Shown here: in pieces, positions 1 to 8,137 of the stretch | Layout of the letters: every line of letters starts with the position of its first letter | How positions within the stretch are numbered: the stretch's first letter is position 1 | Source of the DNA: Lysobacterales bacterium | GTDB taxonomy: Bacteria > Pseudomonadota > Gammaproteobacteria > Xanthomonadales > Xanthomonadaceae | DNA length: 57,077 nucleotides | Reading direction: 5' to 3' | NCBI GenBank assembly: GCA_017302035.1 | Contig: JAFLEA010000014.1 | Location: 1 to 57,077, forward strand | Translations under genes and position numbers: made by a program | Notes under the pieces: generated by a model | Seen by the model: only the letters and a program-made list of their open reading frames with translations | Database searches by the model: none | What the model was told of the DNA's origin: nothing

Positions 1-94
1 GAGCCCGGGAAACCGACAAATTTTACTTTTCGGCATGAAAAAGGCCGGAATTTGTCGATTTTCCGGCCTTTTTGAGGTTTTTCCTCGTTTTTCT
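1..94. other. AT-rich non-coding left edge
   Basis: This stretch is much richer in A and T than the rest of the window and contains no coding frame that continues tolA. A 13-bp inverted repeat occupies most of its centre (see the terminator entry). In related genomes tolB usually follows tolA closely, so this edge does not look like the usual tolA-tolB junction. It may be a natural gene end, a rearrangement or a contig-end artefact. Confidence 0.5.
38..73 (-). terminator. Intrinsic terminator downstream of tolA
   Basis: A perfect 13-bp stem (38-50 pairs with 61-73) surrounds a 10-nt loop. The G/C core GGCCGG is flanked by A and T runs on both sides, so the hairpin could end transcripts on either strand. 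It lies 22 nt beyond the tolA stop codon, which suggests the minus-strand tol transcript ends here rather than running into tolB-pal. Confidence 0.75.
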
Positions 95-751
95 CTACTG
101 CGGGCGCAACTTGGCCATGCGCTTCAAGCGCTGCTCGGCCAGCTCGCGCTCGCGCTCGGCCTTCTCGCGCTGGGCGCGGATCTCGGCCAGCTTCTTCTGC
201 TTCTCCGCCTCGGCCTGCTCGGCCAGCCGGCGCTGGTTCTCGGCCGCCTTCTGCTTCTCGCGCTGCTCGGTCAGGTCGACCTGCTCCTGGCGGCGGCGCT
301 CCTCCTGCTCGCGCTCGGCCTTTTCCCGGGCGATCGCGTCGCGGCGGGCGGCGTCCTGGTCCGCCGTGTCCGGTTGCGGGATGAACTCCTGGGCCTTGGG
401 CTGCGGCGCCACCACCGCGTCCTGCGGGCGCGGCTCGGGCAACGGCTGCGGCGGCGGCACGACCTCCTCCGGCGCCGGTTCCTGCACCGGCTCGGGCAGC
501 GGCTCGGGCTTGGGCGCGTCCTCGGCACGGCGCTGGGCCGCGGCCAGGTCGGACGACGAGATCACCAGCGAAGCCTCGATCGCCGGAGTTCCGGCCGCCG
601 CTTCCACCTGCCGCTGCGGCGACCATCGCCATGCTGCCCAGAACAGCAGCGCCACCAGCAGGTGCAGCGCCAGCGCCAGCCCCAGCGGGCCGGCCAGGCC
701 GCCGTCGCGGTCGCCGGGATTGCGGTAGAAGGCGTCAGCGTGCATTGCCAC
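95..751 (-). CDS. tolA: TolA-like protein lacking the C-terminal domain
   Basis: TolA bridges the inner membrane TolQR motor and the outer membrane Pal/TolB in the envelope-constriction machine. This 218-residue protein has one membrane helix (about 22-42, with His30 in it as in the TolA anchor motif), a Pro/Glu-rich segment (about 78-130) and a charged Ala/Glu/Lys/Arg coiled coil (about 135-215). The globular domain III that contacts TolB, about 100 residues in the family, is missing: the frame stops right after the coiled coil. The start overlaps the end of tolR by 17 bp, as in a normal tolQRA operon. Either the gene is 3'-truncated at this edge or it is an unusually short TolA. Confidence 0.8.
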   Translation of the reverse strand: MAMHADAFYRNPGDRDGGLAGPLGLALALHLLVALLFWAAWRWSPQRQVEAAAGTPAIEASLVISSSDLAAAQRRAEDAPKPEPLPEPVQEPAPEEVVPPPQPLPEPRPQDAVVAPQPKAQEFIPQPDTADQDAARRDAIAREKAEREQEERRRQEQVDLTEQREKQKAAENQRRLAEQAEAEKQKKLAEIRAQREKAERERELAEQRLKRMAKLRPQ

Positions 752-1169
752 CGGGCTGGCTCATCAGGCTCACCCGCGGTACCCCGGCAGCCTGGACCAG
801 GGCCATGGTGTCCATGACCTTCTGGTACTCGACCGCGCCCGGGGCAGCGACGAACACCGGCACGTCCCGGTTCTGGGCCACGAAGGCCTCCAGCCGCGGC
901 TTGAGCTCGGTGGCGTCGATCGGCTCGGGCTTGCCGCCCTGCACGGTCAGGAAATAGCGCCCGTCCGCGTCCACGGTGACGATCACCGGATCCTTCTTGC
1001 TGTCCACCGCGCGTGCGCTGGACTTGGGCAGGTCCACGTCCACGCTCAGGCTCAGCAGCGGCGCGGTCACCATGAAGATGATCAGCAGCACCAGCATCAC
1101 GTCGATGTACGGCACCACGTTGATCTCGGACTTGAGCTTGCGGCGCTTGTGGCGGGTCATCATGCTCAT
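735..1169 (-). CDS. tolR: Tol-Pal motor protein TolR
   Basis: TolR is the ExbD-family partner of TolQ in the proton-driven inner-membrane motor. The 144 residues have the family layout: a short basic cytoplasmic N-terminus, one membrane helix (about 20-40) carrying the proton-path aspartate Asp23 in the motif PYIDVMLVLL, and a periplasmic domain to the C-terminus. The start follows the tolQ stop by 15 bp and the end overlaps tolA, so the three genes are translated together. Length and motif are normal. Confidence 0.97.
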   Translation of the reverse strand: MSMMTRHKRRKLKSEINVVPYIDVMLVLLIIFMVTAPLLSLSVDVDLPKSSARAVDSKKDPVIVTVDADGRYFLTVQGGKPEPIDATELKPRLEAFVAQNRDVPVFVAAPGAVEYQKVMDTMALVQAAGVPRVSLMSQPGGNAR

Positions 1170-1184
1170 CGCGGTCGCCTGGCC

Positions 1185-1949
1185 TTATTCGCCCGCGCCG
1201 GCCTGGCGCTGCAGGATCGAACTGAATTCGTCGGCGAAGCTCTCGTAGCGCAGCGCCAGCCGCTCCACCCGGGTGGTGTAGCGGTTGTAGGCCCACACCG
1301 CCGGGATCGCCACGAACAGGCCGATGGCGGTGGCGAACAGCGCCTCGGAGATGCCCGGCGCCACCGAGGCAATGCCCACCTGCGCGCCCTGGCTGACCAT
1401 GTCGTGCATGGTCACCATGATCCCGAACACGGTGCCGACCAGACCCACGTAGGGCGCGGTCGAACCGATGTTGGCCAGCAGCTCCAGGTTGCCCTCCAGC
1501 TGCCCGACCTCGCGGGTGTAGGCCACCCGCATCGCGCGCTGGGCACCCTCCAGCTGCACCCGGCCGTCGTGGCGGCGCTCGCGCAGGCGGCTGAACTCGC
1601 GGAAGCCGGCCTCGAAGATCGCCTCCAGCCCGGTCACCACCCGGTTGCGGTCGGTGGCCGCCGCATACAGCTTGCCCAGCTCGGCGCCGGACCAGAACCG
1701 GCCCTCGAACTCGTCGGCCTCGTGGTCGGCGGCCTTGAAGGTGCGCAGCTTGCGGAAAATGATCACCCAGCTGATCAGCGAGCCGGCCAGCAGCAGCAGC
1801 ACGATCAGCTTGACCGGCAGGCTGGCGCGCAGCATCAGGTCCAGGTAGTTGATGCCGCCGTGTGCGGCGGTGGCTGCCGCCGCGGCCGCGGCCTCTTCCG
1901 GCAGCGCCTGCACCACGGTGGCCGCCAGGGCCAGGAAGGTTGCGGTCAT
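1185..1949 (-). CDS. tolQ: Tol-Pal motor channel protein TolQ
   Basis: TolQ is the MotA/ExbB-family channel subunit that, with TolR, uses the proton gradient to energise TolA. The 254 residues show three membrane helices (about 45-65, 160-182 and 203-222) with a large cytoplasmic loop after the first; the last two are the conserved [10 protein letters not shown] and [13 protein letters not shown] segments that line the proton path. The N-terminus has an alanine-rich stretch before helix one. It lies between ybgC and tolR in the usual ybgC-tolQ-tolR-tolA order. Confidence 0.97.
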   Translation of the reverse strand: MTATFLALAATVVQALPEEAAAAAAATAAHGGINYLDLMLRASLPVKLIVLLLLAGSLISWVIIFRKLRTFKAADHEADEFEGRFWSGAELGKLYAAATDRNRVVTGLEAIFEAGFREFSRLRERRHDGRVQLEGAQRAMRVAYTREVGQLEGNLELLANIGSTAPYVGLVGTVFGIMVTMHDMVSQGAQVGIASVAPGISEALFATAIGLFVAIPAVWAYNRYTTRVERLALRYESFADEFSSILQRQAGAGE

Positions 1950-2039
1950 CCTGCTGTTTCCTCTGTCCTTCGTCGCATGGGGGGATGTTGCCGCCGGCGC
2001 CGCCCGCGCGCCATGGATGCCTCTACGCCCGGGGGCGCC

Positions 2040-2450
2040 TCATGGGGTCGGACCGGCCTGCAGCCTGTGGAGTTCCTGGTACAGCGCCGGGTCCATCGGG
2101 CAGGGGCGGAAGTCGGCCGCGCGCAGCGACGCCACTTTCACCTCCGCCTCCAGCAACACCTCCTCCCCGCGCAGGATGCGCTGGGAGAAGACCAGGCTGG
2201 CCCGGCCCAGGCGGGTCACCGCCGCGGTGGCCTCGAGCAGGTCGTCCAGCCGCGCAGGGCGCAGGAACTCCAGCCGCATCGAGTGCACCGCGAACACCTG
2301 CCCGGCCCGCTGCAGGTCCCGCTGGCCCCGGCCCAGGATCCGCAGCGCATCGCTGCGCGCGCGTTCCAGGAAAGCCACGTAGCGGGCGTGGTACACCACC
2401 CCACCCGCATCGGTATCTTCCCAGTACACGCGTATCGGAATGCTGAACAT
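2040..2450 (-). CDS. ybgC: Acyl-CoA thioesterase YbgC
   Basis: YbgC is a hot-dog-fold acyl-CoA thioesterase that heads tol-pal operons in many proteobacteria and has been linked to phospholipid metabolism at the inner membrane. The 136-residue protein carries the family signature EDTDAGGVVYHARYV near its N-terminus; Asp14 corresponds to the catalytic aspartate of the Escherichia coli enzyme. It is the first gene of the minus-strand tol cluster, 90 bp ahead of tolQ. Length and motif leave little doubt about family; the physiological substrate is not visible from sequence. Confidence 0.95.
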   Translation of the reverse strand: MFSIPIRVYWEDTDAGGVVYHARYVAFLERARSDALRILGRGQRDLQRAGQVFAVHSMRLEFLRPARLDDLLEATAAVTRLGRASLVFSQRILRGEEVLLEAEVKVASLRAADFRPCPMDPALYQELHRLQAGPTP

Positions 2451-2466
2451 CGGCTGGCCGGACGGC

Positions 2467-4206
2467 TCAGTCCTTGGTCACGCGGTTGATCTCGGCCAGG
2501 CTGGTGATGCCATTGCGGCACTTCAGCAACGCCGACTTGCGCAGGTCGTTCACCCCGGCCTTGAGCGCCACCTCGGCGATCTGCATGGCGTTGCCGCCCT
2601 CCAGCACGATGGCCTGGATCTCCTCGCTCATCGGCATCACCTGGTAGATGCCGGTGCGGCCCTTGTAGCCCTCGGTGCACTCGTCGCATCCCACCGCGTC
2701 GTACAGGGTGAAACCGGCCTTGACCTCGGCCTCGCTGAAACCCTCGGCCAGCAGCGCGTTCTCCGGCAGCGTCACCGGCTTCTTGCACTTGGAGCACAAC
2801 CGCCGCGCCAGGCGCTGGGCGATCACCAGGGTCACCGAGGAGGTGATGTTGTACGGGGCGATGCCCATGTTCATCAGGCGCGCGATGGTCTGCGGCGCAT
2901 CGTTGGTGTGCAGGGTGGACAGCACCATGTGGCCGGTCTGCGCCGCCTTGATCGCGATCTCGGCCGTCTCCAGGTCGCGGATTTCGCCGACCATGATGAT
3001 GTCCGGGTCCTGGCGCAGGAAGCTGCGCAGCGCCGCGGCGAAGGTCATCCCGCGCTTGGTGTTCTGCTGCACCTGGTTCACGCCCGGCAGGCGGATTTCC
3101 ACCGGATCCTCGACCGTGGAGATGTTGCGCTGGTCGTCGTTGAGGATGCCCAGCGCGGTGTACAGCGACACCGTCTTGCCCGAACCGGTCGGGCCGGTGA
3201 CCAGGACCATGCCGTAGGGCTTGGCGATGGCATCCAGGAACAGCTTCTGCTGGTCCTCCTCGTAGCCCAGCTTTTCGATGCCCAGCCTGGCCGCGCTGCC
3301 GTCCAGGATGCGCAGCACCACCTTCTCGCCGAACAGGGTCGGCAGGGTACTGACGCGGAAGTCGATCTGCTTGGTCTTGGACAGGTTGAGCTTGATGCGC
3401 CCGTCCTGCGGCACCCGCTTCTCGGCGATGTCCAGCTGCGCCATCACCTTCAGGCGCGCGGCGATGCGCGGGCTCAGCTTCACCGGCGCCCGGGCCACGC
3501 TCTTGAGCAGGCCGTCGATGCGCAGCCGCACCCGGTAGTCACCCTCGTAGGGTTCGAAGTGGATGTCCGAGGCGCCGCGGCGGATCGCGTCCACCAGCAC
3601 CTTGTTGACGAACTTGACCACCGGCGTGTCTTCGCCCTTGGCGTCCACCCCCGATTCGGAGCCGGCGTCCTCGTCCCCGGCACCGACCTCCAGGGTATCC
3701 AGGCCCTCGCCGTCGTCGTCGCCCAGGTCACCGCTGATCTGGCCACCGAGGTTCTGCCACTGCTCCAGGACCCGGCGGATCTGGTCGTCGTCGACCAGGA
3801 TCGCCTCCACCACCAGATTGGTGTGGAACTGGATCTCGGCCAGGGCGGCGGTCTGGGTGGGGTTGCTGGTGCCCAGGAACAGCTTGCCGCCACGCTTGAA
3901 CAGCGGCAGCACGTGGTGCTTCTGCACCAGTTCCTCACTGACCAGCTTCATCGCATTGTGGGTGGGGTCGAACGCCGTGGCGTCCAGCAGCGGCATGCCG
4001 AACTCGACCGCGTTGGCCGCCGCCATCGATGCGGCGCCGACCAGCTTCTTCTCGGCGATCCATTGCGCCAGCGGCACCTTGGCGGCACTGGCGTCGGCCA
4101 TGGCGCTGCGTGCGGCAGCCTCATCCAAAGCCCCGTCCTGGACCAGCCGGCGAGCGATGCCGGTGATGCCGACGAGGTTGATGTTGGGTGCGGGCACTGC
4201 GCTCAT
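2467..4206 (-). CDS. pilB: Type IV pilus assembly ATPase PilB
   Basis: PilB is the hexameric cytoplasmic ATPase that powers pilus extension. The 579-residue protein has an N-terminal GSPII_E-N domain (about 1-150), an acidic linker (about 160-195), and the secretion-ATPase core with Walker A GPTGSGKT (338-345), Walker B with DIIMVGEIRD (402-411), a His box (about 427-434), and a tetracysteine zinc site (Cys471/474 and Cys507/510). The frame is open 35 codons further upstream, but the ATG at 4206 gives the family length and is preceded by AGGGGG. It belongs to the pilBACD locus, with pilA upstream on the same strand. Confidence 0.96.
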   Translation of the reverse strand: MSAVPAPNINLVGITGIARRLVQDGALDEAAARSAMADASAAKVPLAQWIAEKKLVGAASMAAANAVEFGMPLLDATAFDPTHNAMKLVSEELVQKHHVLPLFKRGGKLFLGTSNPTQTAALAEIQFHTNLVVEAILVDDDQIRRVLEQWQNLGGQISGDLGDDDGEGLDTLEVGAGDEDAGSESGVDAKGEDTPVVKFVNKVLVDAIRRGASDIHFEPYEGDYRVRLRIDGLLKSVARAPVKLSPRIAARLKVMAQLDIAEKRVPQDGRIKLNLSKTKQIDFRVSTLPTLFGEKVVLRILDGSAARLGIEKLGYEEDQQKLFLDAIAKPYGMVLVTGPTGSGKTVSLYTALGILNDDQRNISTVEDPVEIRLPGVNQVQQNTKRGMTFAAALRSFLRQDPDIIMVGEIRDLETAEIAIKAAQTGHMVLSTLHTNDAPQTIARLMNMGIAPYNITSSVTLVIAQRLARRLCSKCKKPVTLPENALLAEGFSEAEVKAGFTLYDAVGCDECTEGYKGRTGIYQVMPMSEEIQAIVLEGGNAMQIAEVALKAGVNDLRKSALLKCRNGITSLAEINRVTKD

Positions 4207-4639
4207 GGGCCGGGATCCCCCTGTTGAACAGACGGGTGCAAAGATAACGCAAACCCCATGCCAGCGTTCCTCCGGCTCCGGCAGCGCACCTGCCCGGAAT
4301 GTGAACCCCACCCTGTTCCAGGTACGGCGCGCCCTCGCAGGTGTCGACCGGCGGTCGGCACAGGCATCCGACGCCTCCCTAGCTCAGGCGACAATCTGGT
4401 GGATTTCCAGATCGGCGTCACCCAACGGATGCCGGATGTTCTAGCGATAGTCCACGATGGCAACGTCGCAGGGGCCGCCCCTGTTGCCAGCGGAAGTAGA
4501 ACCGTCACGTTAGACCCTACGTCCCCCGGTCGGCATCCAGTCTACTGGCGACAGGAAAATCCCGTAACCCGCCGGAGAGGGGGTCGTGGCGGATAACAAG
4601 CCCGACCGAGGCAAGTCAAACCGGCATCTCCTGCGGCCC
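4207..4639. other. Intergenic region pilB / NTF2-like gene
   Basis: No coding frame with convincing protein character was found on either strand. The segment is less GC-biased than its surroundings. No tRNA, strong terminator or repeat array was seen. It presumably holds the pilB promoter on the minus strand, but no clear -35/-10 or -24/-12 pair could be assigned. Confidence 0.4.
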
Positions 4640-5122
4640 TTATTCCCCGGGCGACGCGCCGGACTCCGCAGGACATTCGATGCGATTGTCCTGCACGGCA
4701 ATGATCTGCCACTTTCCGTCGCGAAGGCTCCAGGTGTCGGTCCAGACCAGGCAACGCCGTTCCTGCTTCCCGTCTTCGAGAACAGCCGTCTTCGACTCGG
4801 CTCCGTACACCACAGCGATACTGGAGCCGAAAAACTTCACTTCCGCCTCATCCAGGCTGCAGTCTTTCGACCACCTGGTGGCAGGATCATGCACTGGCTC
4901 GCCGGCCGGCTTGCCGTAGCGAACACCCTTGGGCGAAGTCCCCCGGAAATCGTCGGCAAGCAGACCGGAAATGACCCACTTTCCGCCGCAGGCCTGCTCA
5001 GCCCAGGCCCTGGATTGCTCGATCATGTACTGCGCTGCCGCATCGGTATGCGCATCCTCCGCCAAGGAGGAACCTGCGGATGTCGCGATCACCAAAGCCA
5101 CGACTACAGAAGCCCTGCTCAT
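4640..5122 (-). CDS. Secreted NTF2-like (DUF4440-type) protein
   Basis: This 160-residue protein begins with a Sec signal peptide (hydrophobic core about 5-20, likely cleavage near SLAED) followed by a small alpha+beta domain. The pattern of N-terminal helices, central 'VVYGAES' strand and terminal 'WTDTWSLRDGKWQIIAVQDN' strands is typical of NTF2-like/DUF4440 proteins. Four cysteines in the mature part could form disulfides in the periplasm. GGAG sits upstream of the ATG. It is an accessory gene between pilB and pilA, in a stretch with lower G+C than the pil genes, which suggests later insertion. Its function is unknown; a link to pili would be only positional. Confidence 0.75.
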   Translation of the reverse strand: MSRASVVVALVIATSAGSSLAEDAHTDAAAQYMIEQSRAWAEQACGGKWVISGLLADDFRGTSPKGVRYGKPAGEPVHDPATRWSKDCSLDEAEVKFFGSSIAVVYGAESKTAVLEDGKQERRCLVWTDTWSLRDGKWQIIAVQDNRIECPAESGASPGE

Positions 5123-5589
5123 GGTCGTAGAGTCTCCAATGTCACCAGATAAAACTGATCAGTCGGCCACACGGCATTGCGACCGACAACGTCCGACCGA
5201 TTGGCCGACAACGCTTTCAGGTTCTCCCGAGAAACCGCCTGAATGAATCTCGGAGTGCGAGCACGAGAGATTCTGAGACGGGATTCAGGCGTCTGCGGGG
5301 ACACTGATCGTTACCGCTCATCCCGGTAGGCGTGATGCCCTCCAACTTACGCTGGTCATAACCATGTCCAACCCTGACCGACAGGGTTCTCGGGCCTTGC
5401 CTACGGCCTCCCGAATAAGTAGCTGAACGCAAGAATGGAATATTCGGGGCGAGAGTCAGACTGTTTTCAACCGTCGATTTACTGAATTGCAACGCATATT
5501 CCATGGGGATGTCGGGGATGGACCGACACGGTTGAAGCGCCGTTACAGCCATCCACACATGTCTGATCGTGGCTGTAATGTCCGGAAAG
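5123..5589. other. Intergenic region between NTF2-like gene and pilA
   Basis: The region is comparatively AT-rich and holds no persuasive gene. One minus-strand frame of about 150 codons crosses the pilA stop and terminator, which makes it very unlikely to be translated. The segment probably carries the promoter of the NTF2-like gene. No repeats or RNA genes were recognised. Confidence 0.4.
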
Positions 5590-5617
5590 CACAAACCCCG
5601 CCGAAGCGGGGTTTGTG
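5590..5617 (-). terminator. Terminator hairpin after pilA
   Basis: A perfect 12-bp stem (5590-5601 with 5606-5617) closes a 4-nt loop that reads TTCG on the minus strand. It lies 42 nt past the pilA stop. The U-tract is weak on the minus strand, so it may act as a stabilising hairpin at the 3' end of the abundant pilin mRNA as well as a terminator. Confidence 0.65.
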
Positions 5618-5659
5618 GTGAAGCGAACGGGGTGTAATGCTGCCCCGATTTACCATTTA

Positions 5660-6082
5660 TCAGGTACGGCACTCGGCCGGGCGGTACTTCTGAGCCAGGC
5701 TACCGCCAGTGTTGCAAACCCAAGTGACATTGGTTGCCGGGGGGGTACCCGCCACCAGAGCCGGGCTCGGGGTGAAAACAATGGTGCCGCCACCGGCACG
5801 CGCAGTGGTGGTCAGGGTGATCACACCGTCAGCAGCAATGGCCACACTGGCCGTGTTGCGGGTAGCCGTGGGAGCGGTCCAGCCACCGGCAAGGGCGTTG
5901 CCGTTGGCGGCATTTTCTACGACGGTCACCTTGGCAGCGGACACCAGGCCCATGCCTTCCGCAACGCGCGAGCGCACGACGTAGTCCTGATAAGCCGGCA
6001 GCGCGATGGCCGCCAGGATGGCAATGATCGCGACAACGATCATCAGTTCGATGAGGGTGAAGCCCTGCATGCTCTTCTTCAT
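5660..6082 (-). CDS. pilA: Type IV major pilin PilA
   Basis: PilA is the main subunit of the type IV pilus fibre. The 140-residue prepilin has a short basic leader MKKSMQG cut by PilD before Phe8, then the conserved hydrophobic helix [20 protein letters not shown] with Glu5 of the mature protein, and a C-terminal domain closed by the disulfide pair Cys123-Cys138 (the D-loop). The body is rich in Ala, Thr and Val. The upstream region carries a sigma-54 promoter and an upstream palindrome, and a strong hairpin follows. It is divergent from pilC. Confidence 0.96.
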   Translation of the reverse strand: MKKSMQGFTLIELMIVVAIIAILAAIALPAYQDYVVRSRVAEGMGLVSAAKVTVVENAANGNALAGGWTAPTATRNTASVAIAADGVITLTTTARAGGGTIVFTPSPALVAGTPPATNVTWVCNTGGSLAQKYRPAECRT

Positions 6083-6190
6083 GGTGTTTCCCCTTGGAGC
6101 GGATAGGTGGTTAGGACACTTGCCTGATTAGGACCCGTGTCCTTGCCGGAACGCGGGTTTCGCGTGGTTGAGGCCACGTGCGGATAATGA

Positions 6191-6206
6191 TGCAGGATGC
6201 GTGCCA
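6191..6206 (-). promoter_or_regulatory. Sigma-54 promoter of pilA
   Basis: On the minus strand the sequence reads TGGCACGCATCCTGCA, which matches the RpoN consensus TGGCACGNNNNTTGCA at every defined position but one, with the required 10 nt between the GG and GC dinucleotides. Transcription would start near 6180, giving a leader of about 100 nt before the pilA ATG. RpoN with the PilS-PilR two-component system controls pilA in Pseudomonas and in xanthomonads; the pilRS genes are not in this window. Confidence 0.88.
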
Positions 6207-6288
6207 ACAATTCCAAGGCAGCAGGCGGAGTCGAAGCGCACCCCGGCAAGGGTCGGAGCCAGATTCGCGTCCCGGAAGTGGCAATTTA

Positions 6289-6303
6289 CGTCACATTGTG
6301 ACG
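6289..6303. promoter_or_regulatory. Palindrome upstream of pilA, candidate PilR site
   Basis: CGTCACATTGTGACG is a perfect inverted repeat with 7-bp arms around a single central base. It is centred about 115 bp upstream of the predicted sigma-54 start site of pilA, a typical distance for an enhancer-binding protein. It also lies about 170 bp upstream of pilC on the other strand, so another regulator could use it for either gene. Assignment to PilR is an inference from position. Confidence 0.5.
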
Positions 6304-6468
6304 CAAGAGGGCATGCCGAGGGCTGGGAAGGGAGGTGCCGACCAGCGGCCAGCACCCGGCAAGGGCCGGGCCTGGAAGCGTGATGAGGGTTGCGTGTCAG
6401 GGGCGGGATTAGGGGATACCATGCTGTGATCAGGCCGGCGTGGGGATGCCGGCGGGGAGATTTGAAGC

Positions 6469-7734
6469 ATGTCCGCGACCCGCACCGCCATGAAGAAAGC
6501 GCCACCCGCACCTGTCGACCGTGCCACCAATCAGCTGGTGCCGTTCGTCTGGGAGGGAACCGACAAGCGCGGCGTGAAGATGAAGGGCGAATCGCCTGCG
6601 AGGAACGCCAACCTGCTCAAGGCAGAACTGCGTCGCCAAGGCATTCACCCTACATCTGTCAAGCCCAAGCCCAAGCCGCTGTTCGGTTCTGCAGGCCGGG
6701 TCATCACCCCCAAGGAAATTGCCTTCTTCAGCCGGCAGATGGCCACAATGATGAAGTCCGGCGTGCCGATCGTCTCTTCGCTGGAGATCATCGGCGGCGG
6801 GCAGAAGAATCCGCGGATGAAGGCCATGGTGGACGATATCCGCGTGAATATCGAGGGTGGCTCCTCAATGTATGAGGCGATCAGCAGACACCCTGTGCAG
6901 TTCGACGAACTGTTCCGCAATCTGGTCCGTGCCGGCGAAAGTGCCGGCGTACTGGAAACGGTGCTGGACACCATTGCCAGCTACAAGGAAAACATCGAGG
7001 CACTGAAGGGCAAGATCAAGAAGGCGCTGTTCTATCCGGCCATGACCATCGCTGTGGCGATCATTGTCAGCGCCATCCTGTTGATCTACGTCGTACCCCA
7101 ATTCGAACAAGTGTTTCGCGATTTTGGCGGCGACCTGCCTGCCTTCACCAAAATGATCGTGGCAGCGTCCAACTTCATGGTTTCCTACTGGTGGATATTT
7201 TTGACTATCACAGTTGGTGGCTTCTTCAGCTTTTTCTTCTTTTACAAGCGTTCACCCGCCTTCCAGCACTTCCTCGACAAGGTTGTACTGAAGATCCCGG
7301 TGATCGGCCCGATCATGCAAAACAGTGCCATTGCCCGCTTCGCCCGTACTACTGCCGTGACCTTCAAAGCTGGCGTGCCTTTGGTCGAAGCACTGGACTC
7401 GGTGGCCGGTGCCACCGGCAACAGCGTCTACGAGAAAGCGGTGCATCGCATCCGTGACGATGTGGCGGTCGGCTACCCGGTCAACCTTGCGATGAAACAG
7501 ACCCATCTGTTCCCGCACATGGTGATCCAGATGGCCGCGATCGGCGAGGAAGCCGGCGCATTGGACACCATGCTCTTCAAGGTGGCCGAGTACTACGAGC
7601 AAGAAGTCAACAACTCGGTCGACGCGCTGGCCAGCCTGATCGAGCCGATGATCATGGTGGTGCTTGGTGTACTGGTCGGTGGCATGGTGATCGGCATGTA
7701 TCTGCCCATCTTCAAGCTCGGCGCCACGATTTAA
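6469..7734 (+). CDS. pilC: Type IV pilus inner-membrane platform protein PilC
   Basis: PilC is the polytopic inner-membrane core on which PilB and PilT act. The 421-residue protein shows two T2SSF repeats (about 90-215 and 295-415), each ending in membrane helices: ALFYPAMTIAVAIIVSAILL, a second very hydrophobic segment near 240-262, and the final IEPMIMVVLGVLVGGMVIG. A Lys/Pro-rich linker (SVKPKPKPLFG) follows the short N-terminal domain. GGGGAG precedes the ATG. It is divergent from pilA and upstream of pilD, the usual xanthomonad order. Confidence 0.96.
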   Translation: MSATRTAMKKAPPAPVDRATNQLVPFVWEGTDKRGVKMKGESPARNANLLKAELRRQGIHPTSVKPKPKPLFGSAGRVITPKEIAFFSRQMATMMKSGVPIVSSLEIIGGGQKNPRMKAMVDDIRVNIEGGSSMYEAISRHPVQFDELFRNLVRAGESAGVLETVLDTIASYKENIEALKGKIKKALFYPAMTIAVAIIVSAILLIYVVPQFEQVFRDFGGDLPAFTKMIVAASNFMVSYWWIFLTITVGGFFSFFFFYKRSPAFQHFLDKVVLKIPVIGPIMQNSAIARFARTTAVTFKAGVPLVEALDSVAGATGNSVYEKAVHRIRDDVAVGYPVNLAMKQTHLFPHMVIQMAAIGEEAGALDTMLFKVAEYYEQEVNNSVDALASLIEPMIMVVLGVLVGGMVIGMYLPIFKLGATI

Positions 7735-7800
7735 CCGACTACCAGGCTATTCGAACCCCACAGCGGACCATGCGCCCTTCAAGGCCTGCTTGTCCCACCG

Positions 7801-7826
7801 AACCCCGCCCCGGCGGGGTTTGTTTT
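7801..7826 (+). terminator. Terminator after pilC
   Basis: A 9-bp G/C-rich stem (AACCCCGCC with GGCGGGGTT) and a 2-nt loop are followed by TGTTTT. It lies 66 nt downstream of the pilC stop, so pilD probably needs its own promoter or read-through. Confidence 0.8.
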
Positions 7827-8137
7827 GCCTGCAGCTGCGGCGGAGGCTTTCCTATGTCGCGGCGCGACAGGTTCAGGTGAACCGTGTCCTGCCGTCGGCA
7901 TGACACCGGAAGTCCGGCTCTCAGCGGCTTGCCAGCCATCCTCTAGGCCATGGGCGTGAGATTGCGATACAGCATCCACTGGGAGGAGGAGGGCCCGCGG
8001 GAATGTCCACTTCACCCGCACCAGCACGTTGAAGTACGCGCGGGAGGGGCCAGGGGAAATATCGATTCCAGACGGATATTCCCTCGGGCCCCTTTTTGCC
8101 CGTAACCTGAACGCCTTTCCGCGAACCGACGCCACGC
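7827..8137. other. Intergenic region before pilD
   Basis: No gene was found here. Short frames in this stretch have no protein-like composition. It likely contains the promoter for pilD-coaE; no strong consensus boxes were seen. Confidence 0.4.

Noticed and set aside
4375-4445. tRNA-like string around 'TAGCTCAGGCGA'
   Set aside because: A D-arm-like start is present, but no acceptor stem, anticodon stem or T-loop (GGTTCGAATCC-type) can be folded on either strand.
4258-4596. Small plus-strand frame upstream of the NTF2-like gene
   Set aside because: It is Pro/Arg-rich with no family resemblance, antisense to the probable pilB promoter region, and without an RBS.
5217-5672. Minus-strand frame of ~150 codons between the NTF2-like gene and pilA
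   Set aside because: It crosses the pilA stop and terminator hairpin, has no RBS or protein-like motif, and would have to be translated out of the pilA 3' end.
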